From Entoloma clypeatum (Eukaryota > Basidiomycota > Agaricomycetes > Agaricales > Entolomataceae): a DNA stretch of 64,000 nt. This document shows positions 1 through 9,094 of this stretch, in pieces (position 1 is the stretch's first letter; the number at the start of each line of letters is the position of its first letter). The notes below the pieces were generated by a model. That model was given only the letters and a program-made list of their open reading frames with translations. It made no database searches and was not told where the DNA came from. The translations under genes and the position numbers were made by a program. The stretch spans positions 3,162,001-3,226,000 of the forward strand of contig OY751491.1 of the NCBI GenBank assembly GCA_963565915.1, given 5' to 3'.

Positions 1-427
1 CAAGGGTAACCTTTTGGGCTGACGAAAGAGGCCGCAGAGGAACAACAGATCTCTTGGGGGGCGGCTTTTGGGCCTGTTTCTTGAAGTATTCCGCAATCCC
101 GTTAGTAGGCTGCCCTTGCTTCGATCTCGACTTCTGCCGCAAAGGAATCGTAGGCCGGGTGTCTTGATTCGTAGAGTCATTCGGCTTTCTACGCAAAGCA
201 GCATTGACCTTCGCAATTGAAAAAGGATTCGGTTTGTATTCCACGGTTTCTTTCCTAGAAGACAGGTCGAGGTCATTAAGCAGACGAGTCTCTTCAGAGG
301 TTTGGTTGAGGAGAGTCGCATCAGAATCGTCAGAATCGTCCGAGTCAGTGTGAGCATTTGGGTAAGTCCTAAAATTGAAAGTCCATTCAGTTGAGCCTGG
401 TTTATTGATATTAGTTCGTTGAGCCAT
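1..427 (-). CDS. Unknown protein, N-terminal part (runs off left edge)
   Basis: An open frame starts at the ATG at 427 on the minus strand and stays open to the window edge, giving 142 residues without a stop. The N-terminus begins MAQRTNINKPGSTEWTF and is followed by an acidic Asp/Ser cluster (TDSDDSDDSD), a segment NPFSIAKVNAALRRKP, and a basic proline-rich stretch containing IAEYFKKQ. It is divergent from the MOB4-like gene, with only 67 bp between the two start codons, so the two must share a promoter region. I do not recognise the family. The composition suggests a nuclear, largely disordered N-terminus. The frame and start look sound; the function is unknown and no intron is visible in this part. 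Confidence 0.6.
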   Translation of the reverse strand, partial: MAQRTNINKPGSTEWTFNFRTYPNAHTDSDDSDDSDATLLNQTSEETRLLNDLDLSSRKETVEYKPNPFSIAKVNAALRRKPNDSTNQDTRPTIPLRQKSRSKQGQPTNGIAEYFKKQAQKPPPKRSVVPLRPLSSAQKVTL

Positions 428-494
428 GAGGGAGGAGAGGAGGAGACATGGGTGAGTTACCTAATAACAAGCTACTCACTCTAACCACACCCAG
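428..494. promoter_or_regulatory. 67-bp bidirectional promoter between divergent genes
   Basis: Only 67 bp separate the start codons of the minus-strand gene at 427 and the MOB4-like gene at 495. Both 5' UTRs and core promoter elements must lie here or overlap the neighbouring coding sequence. No TATA box is obvious. Confidence 0.5.
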
Positions 495-2713
495 ATGACG
501 GTCCTCCCTCAACGACCATTGCGAGGCTCGAGAATATCCACCTTCTATCCGGTGAAAAATCTTCCCTCACTTTCATCTCTGGATAGCGCGTTTCAGTTGC
601 AGGAGTACATCTCCCTTCTCATTCGTCTCGACGTGCATGACGTCGAAGCAATCGTGTCTCTTCCTGGAAAGCCAACAGAGAAGGAGAAACAGGCTGAATC
701 GGAGAAGGAAACCTCTGAAGGTGGTGAGAAGAAGCCGGAGGACAATGGGAAGAATGATATCATGGTCGACGAGGCATGTTGGATATATGAACAACTGAGG
801 CGCGTCTCTGCGTTCTATGGGTTACCCCCTCGGCTGAAATTGGAATTTCAGACGGCTTGCACAGGACCTTACCCATCCCTTGATTACGATGCTTCAGCAG
901 GAATGCACGCGCGCATCGTGTCCTGAAATGAAAGCCGGTGAATGGTTATACCTTTGTGTTGCCCACGGAAATGAAGGCGCCATGGAGGTGAGTCAACAAT
1001 CCAGAAGACCTTGTTGAATCCTTCATCCAATTCGCCACCGGGGTTGAAGACAGTGCTGCGATCCACATGGCCAAAATGGACAGTACGTGGATGCGAACCG
1101 TCTATGGGGCTTTTGTTGGATGCGGCCGCGGCCCCATCCGCCTCCCAAAGGATGGAAATATTCTTACGGGCTGGCCTATTCTTCACTCAGGATCCTATTT
1201 CTTACTTCTAATTCCGTTTTATTTCCAGCAATGTTGTGCAATCGACTACATTCTCCATACCCTTGACAGTGCCACCGCGCTCCTGAACACTCCCCGTGCT
1301 TTCCCTTCGCGGTATGTTCACCACGCTCCAACTTATCAAATGGGATTCACTCCCCTCTGCAGCTTGCAAATACCCCCTGCCTCGCATCGCCACTTCTCTT
1401 CCCTTGCCCGCCGTCTTGGTCGCATCTTTGCTCATGCCTATTTCCATCATCGGGAAGCCTTCGAACAAGCTGAAGCGGAATCATCCCTTTATGCCCGCTT
1501 CCTCGCTCTTACATCTAAATTTGGGCTGGTGCCTTCCGACTTCCTCGTTATACCCCAGCGCCCGGCTCATAATGATAGCGATGATGTGGGGAGGGGTGCA
1601 CACCTGCCACGGCCATTGGCTGCTTCGGTCGAGCCGCTCCCGCAGACCCAAACAACGACCAAGACTGGAGAGAATGCAAAAGGACAAGAATCTCCCCGGG
1701 ATTATTGGAATCGGTTGCTTGGTACGCCGGATCACGGCAGTGAGAGAGGCAAAAGCCCCGGACTTCCGGCCCTCGCGAATGGGGGAGAGAGCCCGCGGAA
1801 AGTAGGGAGGAGCCGTACAGATACGATGGTGTTGCATGAAGGATTTGCTTTTGCTGAGGAACAGGCCAAGGTGGAATCTTCCAAGGGCGTGGAGCATAAT
1901 ACCAAACCCATGTCGATTCTTCTCGAGCCGCAATCGACTGAACCACTTGAAACGCACGATGGCGCCCCCAAAACAGCTAAGCCTGTGGCTGAAACGCAGG
2001 CAGATATTTCCGTACCTGATGATGAGGCTGCCCAACCCACTGTTTGTTTCTCGAAGCCTTGTCCATGGAGTTGATAGCTGAAGACGAAATCTATTTAGGA
2101 GACTGTACCATTGGCCGAAAATCAATTGCCAGAGGAAGTCACGTCGTCACAGGAAACGCAATCGCAGGAAACCGTATCTGATTCAAAGATAGCAGATGAA
2201 CCTCCTTCCAAGATCGAGGAGTCGGTGGAGCCGACATCATCATACCACACGGTGATTGTATTAGAGCCGGCGCCTGGTTCAGGAGTCACCGAAGTCCCTG
2301 TGCCTACAGACGGAACTGACGATTTCGCCTCTTCATCCACACCCGACGTTGAAACTGTTCAGGAGGGCCAACCGGCTGAAGTTGAAGAGATCGTAGAAGA
2401 GTCAGACGTCATTGAACCAGTCCCCCCTGCCGTGGTCCTCCAGGGCGACACACTTGAGGAAACAGGAAGTGACATCAAGGATCCGAGCATCTCTGCTGCG
2501 GACGACTTGCCAAGTGTTCCCATTGTACCAAACGTGGAGGAAACTGCGGAAGCGCCACCGCCGACCTTGGAGGAAACTGTTGGTGTGGACAGCGAGGAAA
2601 TACCAGTGCCGAGTGTTGATCTGGAGCCAGAGGATGGGTTAGGCCAAACAGAGAAGGTAACGAATGTCGAAGAAAATGATGAGCAGGCGGGAGAAAGTTT
2701 GCATGACGGATAA
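495..2713 (+). CDS. MOB4/phocein-like protein (STRIPAK-type MOB)
   Basis: Exons 495-799, 852-987, 1229-1311, 1363-2041 and 2099-2713 give 605 residues. The MOB domain fills the first 300 or so residues. It keeps both halves of the zinc site: a Cys-x4-Cys (CTRASC) in exon 2 and an His-x4-His (HAYFHH) in exon 4. The segments CAIDYILHTLD and IFAHAYFHH resemble MOB4/phocein more than MOB1. Phocein-type MOBs are subunits of the STRIPAK phosphatase-kinase complex, which controls fusion and fruiting in fungi. The C-terminal half is an acidic, low-complexity, probably disordered tail much longer than in animal MOB4. The first intron is best read as GC-AG (800-851), which restores LRRLAQDL; a GT donor at 804 with the acceptor at 864 is the alternative. 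The intron at 988-1228 is unusually long for this window. Confidence 0.82.
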
Positions 2714-2877
2714 CTTGCTGGATATGCGCATGAGGGCCTCTTAGTGATTTATCCTTTGTTTTCTTGAAAAATCATGTCTGCATATCCTCATAACTGACAT
2801 GAATGGACATGGATGTGGAGAGGACTCCAGATGTGAAGAGGAACATTGACAACCAAGTGCAAGGATAAGTTAGATTA

Positions 2878-3958
2878 CTAGGCTGCATTGCTGGTCTTCC
2901 CTTCTCCATTTCGGATTCTCCATTCCTCCAGCCACGCTCTTTTCTCGCCTATCGCCTTGAACGCCATGTCAACTTTCTTTAACGACCACATCACCCAGCT
3001 GTGGTGCTTCTTTGTCTCCACATTCAGAGGATTCTTTACGAGTTTTTCTAACTGCGGTACTAGAGTGTTAGCCATTTTCATGGCGTTCTTTGGCGTGATG
3101 GATGTTGTCGAGCCGTTCTCAGACCCATGCACATGAGCATGGTGGAAACATGCGGATGTGACTAGGGCACACGAAACGAGATCTTGCGAAACGGGAGGGA
3201 GATGATAGATGGGATAAAGAGCGGCCACGGTAAGTGTGGAGGAGAGGGGATGGTGCAGATGCAGCGAATGGAGAAGCTGACGGGCGGCAGGGAGCGTGAG
3301 GGGCAGTCCATATTTGGCGTAGGTGCCATATACTTCCACGGCTAGCTGGGGACAGCGAAGCTCCTCACAACGCCCTGGAAATGTATGTCAAGATAGGCTG
3401 ACAGGAACGGCGAGAGAGACGGCGACTCACGAACGAAAAGTTCAGAGAACGACGCGTCGAACGTACGTCCCGCTGCTATCCAGCAGGGCATCATGTCTGT
3501 CACTCCTTTCAACTGCTCCTCCGTTGTAGCCAACTGCACCAATTGTGCCCATGCACTGTTTCTCGCTTGAGGGGCTTTTATGACAGGTTTCCGACCAAGA
3601 CGCGGTGAGATGAAGTCCTTGACTTGCGTAAAACGAGCGACGCGGGCCTCTGAAGTCAGTCTCCGAGCGCGTTTGGAGGATGTGATTGGTAACGTGGAGG
3701 TGGACGCGGTCGGCGGTATCCCCGCGTCTTTTCCTTTTGACCCTTGTACAGTGAACAGTTCCTGTTCGGCCGTATCATCAAAGAGGTCATCGAAATCCAC
3801 TTTGGCCTTCTTCTTTCGCGCTAAATTCTCGGTGTCATTCGTCCGTGTGTGACAGAAGTATAGTACCCACCAACGGGTGTGAGGTGAATCGCCCTCCTGA
3901 ATCCGATGGAAACTGTGGAAGAGCATCGAAGACTACCAACAAACTGACTGGCGAGCAT
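2878..3958 (-). CDS. Mitochondrially targeted conserved fungal protein
   Basis: Three exons (3871-3958, 3431-3820, 2878-3374) give 324 residues. The N-terminus (MLASQFVGSLRCSSTVSIG, then FRRAIHLTPV) is rich in Arg, Ser and hydrophobics and has no acidic residue, as expected of a mitochondrial presequence. An acidic patch (FDDLFDD) follows, then a mainly helical body whose WIAAGRTFDASFSELFVRR and AVEVYGTYAKYGLPL segments look like helical-pair repeats. Splice joins are GT-AG and keep frame. I cannot name the family; a mitochondrial RNA- or ribosome-associated role is only a guess from architecture. It converges on the MOB4-like gene, with 164 bp between stop codons. Confidence 0.72.
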
Positions 3959-4895
3959 GCTAGCCATGTTGCACGGTCGACGTGGTATGTCGTATGTGAA
4001 GGGTTTGTTTTGTGTTTGCTGAGGCTTGGTTTACCTCGCAGTAACAAATACAGTCAAATAACGTCGTCAGAGGTACAATGCTGCCGATCGTTGAGCCCTG
4101 TGGATTTTCCGGACGTAGCGCGAAAATCGCACGAAGCGACTGAAAGATCTTGGCAAAGGATTGGGAGATGCGCTTGGCTGAGTCGCATGATGACCGCAGA
4201 GGACCATTAGCAGCAATACAAAGTGGCGGAGGAACACAATCTAGAATTAATTTATGTCATCTTTGACATTCCTGTGCGATCGCAAGGACCTTGAAGGACC
4301 TTGAAGAAGCGTTGAAGAGCGATGAAGTGGCCATGTTTACCCGAGGTTAATGCTTCCGCTTCTCGCTAGCTGGGATACTATACTTGCCGGTTTCCCTGGA
4401 AGCAGTGTTGTGAGATAACAAAGTTGATGGCACCTAAAAGATAACGCTGCTGATTAAGCGAGTCTTGGGGTAGCTATCGTCCAATCAGCGTTGGTTGTTG
4501 GTTCTTATCTAGGGCCCTTATCATCGGTACCAACTGCGAACGCACCGATTGAGTCGGCGAGAATTCGATTCTCTGGACGAAGGCGAGGTGACGGGGGCAG
4601 CGGGAAGAGAGTGATGGTGGACGGCTTTCCAACGGAGACGACTTCCGATGAGCTGAGATCTTTTACCAAAAGGATTGCCCCTGATGGTCAAATACATCTT
4701 ATCATACCTCCAAACTTTTGGTACCTGATCACCGGCAGCTCTGGTAGTTGATGAAACATATAAATTCTCTGTGGCATGGTTGTCCCCTTTTCGAGAGGTC
4801 GTCCGCCCAAAGCCAATCATCCTTCTCTCCTTCATCCTTCCGGTCCCTAAACGTTTGAACGTTGAACCCCACTCCACCACTCTCTCGATTTCGAG
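3959..4895. other. Intergenic region upstream of the ammonium transporter
   Basis: This 0.94-kb divergent interval has no convincing gene. It holds a perfect two-copy 10-mer repeat (AAGGACCTTG, about 4284-4303) and five GATA-type motifs described separately. A short plus-strand frame at 4491-4751 looks spurious. Confidence 0.6.
4414..4703. promoter_or_regulatory. Cluster of five GATA-factor motifs upstream of the ammonium transporter
   Basis: GATAA or its complement TTATC occurs at 4414-4418, 4440-4444, 4505-4509, 4518-4522 and 4699-4703, that is 190-480 bp upstream of the transporter start. AreA/Nit2/Gln3-type GATA activators bind HGATAR sites in pairs and drive ammonium-permease genes under nitrogen limitation. 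The motif is short, so some copies may be chance; clustering and the neighbouring gene support a role. Confidence 0.5.
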
Positions 4896-6827
4896 ATGGT
4901 CAACGTCACCTATGATTCATGTCAGCACATCACATCCCTTCTCACCTCATCTAACCCGCTCTATAGCTGGTGATCTGAATTGGGTCGACTCGGAGGGCAA
5001 AATTATCGTTTACAATGCGGGAGATATCGCTTGGACCCTGGCCAGTACCGCTCTCGTCTGGGTCATGATACCAGGAGTTGGCTTTTTCTATTCCGGCCTT
5101 CTACGGCGGAAAAACGCTCTTTCGATGATATGGACGAGTATGGCTTCCATCGCCGTTGTTTCGTTCCAGGTCGGTCAATTCACCTTGGTGCTCCGAGAAA
5201 GAACAAACAGTTTTTCTACACTAGTGGTTCTTCTGGGGGTACTCACTGGCCTTCAGTGACACAGCGAACAAGTACATTGGTGACCTAAGTATGTCTGATC
5301 CACCTCGGTGCTGGCCCCTTTGTTCACTTCAACCCTCAGAATATTTCGGCCTCAAAGGTGTCCTCGCAGCCCCTTCAATTGGCAGTCCACGCGTCCCCGC
5401 AATTGTATTTTGCGTATATCAACTTATGTTCGCAGCAATAACGTATTACTCGTCCCTCTCTAATCCCTCGCCTCGGACTTAACTCGATTCCCTCCCTAGA
5501 CCCGCCATTGCCGTCGGCGCCATAGCTGAACGCGGTAAGCTCGGCCCTATCCTGGTCTTTATTTTCATATGGTCCACACTCGTGTACGACCCCATCGCAT
5601 GCTGGACCTGGAACTCCAATGGCTGGTCCTTTATCATGGGCGGCCTCGATTTCGCCGGTGGCACACCCGTCCACATCTCGTCTGGCACCGCTGCCCTTGC
5701 CATTTCCATCTTCCTCGGTAAACGCCGTGGTTACGGGACACAAAGGCTGGCATACAAACCACAGAACACGTCATATGTCGTACTCGGGACAACTCTACTC
5801 TGGTTCGGATGGTTCGGTTTCAATGGTGGGTCAGCGTTGAGTGCAAACCTGAGAGCAGCACAGGCTTGTATCGTTACAAACCTGGCCGCTTCCGTAGGAG
5901 GATTGACTTGGATGCTTTGGGTAACCCACTTTGCAATAAGTTTTCCCCGTCATTTTTTAACTCCGTGTCTCTCAGGATTACCGCCTCGAGAGAAAATGGA
6001 GCGCAGTCGGTTTTTGCTCAGGCGCCATTTCTGGCCTCGTAGCTATCACTCCGGCATCCGGGTTTGTAGGAGCTCGTGCGTAATTTCGTCTGACCTTTCG
6101 GGCCGCCAACGTCATACTGAATGACTTGTTATTACCCAGCCGCAGCAGTCGCTTTCGGAGTCGTCGGTGGAACGGCCTGCAACTTCGCCACACAGCTCAA
6201 GTTCATCTTCGGGTACGATGACTCTCTGGATGTAAGTCCTCTCGGTCGTCTCCCCGACTTTGTCCCTAACCGGTACCTTCAATAGATTTTTGCGTCGCAT
6301 GCAATTGGTGGTCTAGTCGGCAACATTCTCACCGCTTTTTTTGCTCAAGCTAGCGTTGCCGGTTTTGACGGCATCACCGTCATCGGTGGAGGCTGGCTGG
6401 ATCATCATTACATCCAACTCGGATATCAAATCGCTGATTCCACCGCTGGTCTTTCATATTCTTTCGTCATGACCGTAAGAATTTCAGCTTTTCGATCTTT
6501 ATGAACCAGAGAACATTGATTGTTGCTTTTGGTATACAGACAATCATTCTTTGGATAATGCACTTTATTCCCGGGCTTTCCCTCCGGGCCTCAGAAGAAG
6601 CAGAGATCCTTGGCATCGATGATGCCGAGATGGGCGAGTTTGCTTATGATTATGTAGGGCTTGAACAAGAGTTGGGCCACACCACCAGCATAGGAGGCGA
6701 CCTTGGTACGGAAGGAGGCGCCCGGGAGCCCCAGCATCATAAATCTGGACAACACGGCACGTCGATCAGCACCGCTGGGCATGCGAGTATCGATGGAGGG
6801 GAGAAGGCGAGGGTCGAGGTCGTTTAG
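4896..6827 (+). CDS. Ammonium transporter, Amt/Mep/Rh family
   Basis: Nine exons (4896-4920, 4967-5169, 5225-5288, 5340-5442, 5500-5920, 5976-6075, 6140-6231, 6286-6474, 6540-6827) give 494 residues, the usual Mep/Amt length. The protein takes ammonium across the plasma membrane through about eleven helices. Family signatures are visible: GDIAWTLASTALVWVMIPGV at TM1, SFQWFFWGYSLAFSD, a DPIACWTW segment, DFAGGTPVHISSG around the first pore region, LLWFGWFGFNGGS, and FASHAIGGLVGN plus WLDHHYIQLGYQ later. Conserved Asp and His residues of the pore fall inside these motifs. The C-tail is cytosolic, acidic then Gly/His-rich. All introns are GT-AG. The GATA cluster upstream suggests control by nitrogen supply. 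Confidence 0.95.
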
Positions 6828-7117
6828 TGTGTAATATATACCTATAGTCGATCTGTTACTACTGCCTATGTTCGAAGTCTATTTATCAAACTTCTACCTG
6901 TTGTATCGTATCATCTCTATTTCTCTATCAAAACACAACAATGCGCATCCTGCGTATCATGATTGACGATAAAACAATTTTCTTTGAGTGCGTTTGAAAC
7001 CAGCCGAAATAACATTCAGTTCGATCCATATGGTGTTAGAACTTCCATGAAGGTGAAATGAGTTCCCATGTTACCGAAAAGAGGTTATAAATGACGCAAT
7101 CAGCAAGAACGAAATAA

Positions 7118-8309
7118 TTATTTCTGCTCTGGTCTCGGCTCTGTTGAGAAATGACAGTCAGACAGACACAGAAATGAAACAAAGACGACTCACGACTCCA
7201 TTGTACACTCAGGATCAAATTATCATAACCCTTGCCATGAACCTTGTCAATTGCCTTTTGCGCCGCTGCTCTGTCCTCGAAGCTAACAAATGCGAAGCCT
7301 TTGCCAGCTCCCGTCTCCCGATCACGGCCGACATACACCCGCGCGACACGGCCAAAGTTTCCAAAGAGTTCCCGAAGGTCATTCTCCTGTGTGTCCTCTG
7401 AGATGTTGGTGACACGCAGGGTGGGCAAATCGTCCCTGTTCGAGGATCCGCGCATCGAGTCGCCGCCAGGACGCGACGCACCCGCGCGCATCGATGGAGG
7501 CACGTACTTGCCGGACGGCGCGCTATGCGATGGAGCGGTGGTCTCGGGGGGATGTGTGTCATCGTCGAGACCAGCGCCGTCTGTTCGTTATCATCAGGGT
7601 CTGTAGTAAGTCAGATGAATGAGCAATAGCGGTACCGGCGTTCTCTAATCCGGCAAGCGTGTCTTTGTAGGGGCACTTTGCGGTGAAGTGATCGCCTTTG
7701 CAGAGACGACAGCTGACCTTTCCTGCGCCTGCCCGTACGAGGTTTTGTTTGACATTCTCTTCAGGAGTAGGTTCTATGTCATTGGACTGGAAAGGAAAGG
7801 TAACGGAAAAATCAGCTCTACCAATGGAACAATATGCACCTTGTTCCCCGCGCTCAGCTTTAGGGTGAGGTTTTCACCAACAGTCGTTGTGGCCCTATCA
7901 GGTCCAGGTTTGTTTCCTCTGTCCGCTCCAAACTTGGCCCATTTCTGGCGCTCCGCTACAGCATGCTCAACGATGGATTTTTGGAGGGTACGTTTTATGC
8001 GACGGGTGATCTAAAGTAACAGGGGTCATATATTCGGATCGCACTGCCTGTTGATACACATACCTTGACTTTCTTCCCTTCATCGTTCAAAGTATACTCT
8101 ATCGTCGTGCGTATCCCATTTTCATCAACAGACTCCTCGATTTTTGGTTGCTCTGTATACCACCTATCAGCTTCCCAATTATTCAACTTCAATAGTCTCA
8201 CCGAATTCGTCTACGTCGTCTGCCCAGGAGGTTTTCTGCGTCCTGAATCCGCCTGTTAATCGCCGATGAGCGCTATCTCGCGGCGATGGACGACGTACGT
8301 GGGTGCCAT
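7118..8309 (-). CDS. TIF35: Translation initiation factor eIF3 subunit G
   Basis: Seven exons (8299-8309, 8202-8242, 8064-8152, 7840-8010, 7636-7786, 7194-7580, 7118-7140) give 290 residues, typical of fungal eIF3g. The order is a short N-terminus (SWADDVDEF), the eIF3g N-terminal domain ([20 protein letters not shown]), a CCHC-like zinc knuckle ([15 protein letters not shown]), a linker, and a C-terminal RRM with RNP2 (LRVTNIS) and RNP1 (KGFAFVSFE). It binds eIF3i and helps 40S scanning and reinitiation. The first and last exons are only 11 and 23 nt, so automated models may miss both ends. All joins are GT-AG. Confidence 0.93.
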
Positions 8310-8399
8310 TTTGTTACGACGAGGAGAGATGAATTTTCTATTTGGCTTAGTTTACATGATCATTCCGAATGCCGATGCCGACAGTTTGCTCGGTGAACG

Positions 8400-8407
8400 A
8401 CTTAGTC
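8400..8407. repeat. Left target-site duplication of the MITE (ACTTAGTC)
   Basis: Eight bases identical to 8755-8762 directly flank the terminal inverted repeats. Confidence 0.85.
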
Positions 8408-8754
8408 CAAGGGGGTGTCGGGACCGGAATTTTTTACACGGGGTCGAAATTCGATGTGAAATGGGCTGGGAAATCCAAATTTAGAGTCAGTTTCTCAATC
8501 CGAGTGGCGGTTCCCAAGTTATAGCCATTTTGATGAAAATATTTGAATAAACTTTTATTTTTTCTGAATTTTTTTTTGGATCGCACGGACCATTCCGCAC
8601 AACTTTGCAAAAAAATTCGAGACCCCCCCCCCCCCCCCCCCCCCCTCTTTCCTTTTTAGGAAGGAGGTTAAGAAGTGCCAGGAAAAATCTGAAAAAATCA
8701 TTTTTCAATCTCCCAGCCATTTTCAAGGCAAATTCCGGTCCCGACACCCCCTTG
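8408..8754. mobile_element. 347-bp MITE (non-autonomous DNA transposon) with 25-bp perfect TIRs
   Basis: The first 25 bp (8408-8432) are an exact reverse complement of the last 25 bp (8730-8754); both ends begin CAAGGGGGTGTCGGGACC. An 8-bp direct repeat, ACTTAGTC, flanks it on both sides. Imperfect pairing continues inward (around 8456-8478 against 8700-8726), so the whole element can fold. It has no coding capacity. An 8-bp duplication is typical of hAT and also seen in P-like elements, so hAT is the likeliest superfamily; no autonomous partner lies in the window. It sits between the divergent-facing 5' end of eIF3g and the 3' end of the NWD gene. A run of 23 C (8623-8645) is inside it. Confidence 0.85.
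8623..8645. repeat. Homopolymer of 23 C inside the MITE
   Basis: The run is preceded by GA and followed by TCTTTCC. Its length is likely to vary or to be misread in sequencing. Confidence 0.9.
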
Positions 8755-8762
8755 ACTTAGTC
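8755..8762. repeat. Right target-site duplication of the MITE (ACTTAGTC)
   Basis: Identical to 8400-8407. Confidence 0.85.
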
Positions 8763-9094
8763 TGGCCCTACAGAAGAGATAGCAAGCCGTCACCACGAAG
8801 TATTGGGATGCTTTCACAAAATTCGGGAATAGTGATCTCAAACTTCCAACATCAAAGATCTCGGATTCAGGAGGAAGGAACCCTGTGTAACGACGGCTTG
8901 CGAGTCAACGACCCATCGATATGAAATTTGAAAACAGCTGTGATGGAGTAGCAGTAATAGAACCAACATATTATAGGGTAGCGGTATGATATCACATGGA
9001 AAGATTAAGCATATCAACGATGAAGGTGGTCTGGAGGATGACGTGCAATGTGGTGGACTCGACTCGGAAATGTGAAAGTTTAGGCCGTGGGGTC

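Noticed and set aside
1481..2125. 214-residue open frame on the minus strand
   Set aside because: Antisense to the MOB4-like gene; no motif of its own.
4491..4751. 86-residue frame upstream of the ammonium transporter
   Set aside because: No homology or splice partner, and it sits in the promoter region.
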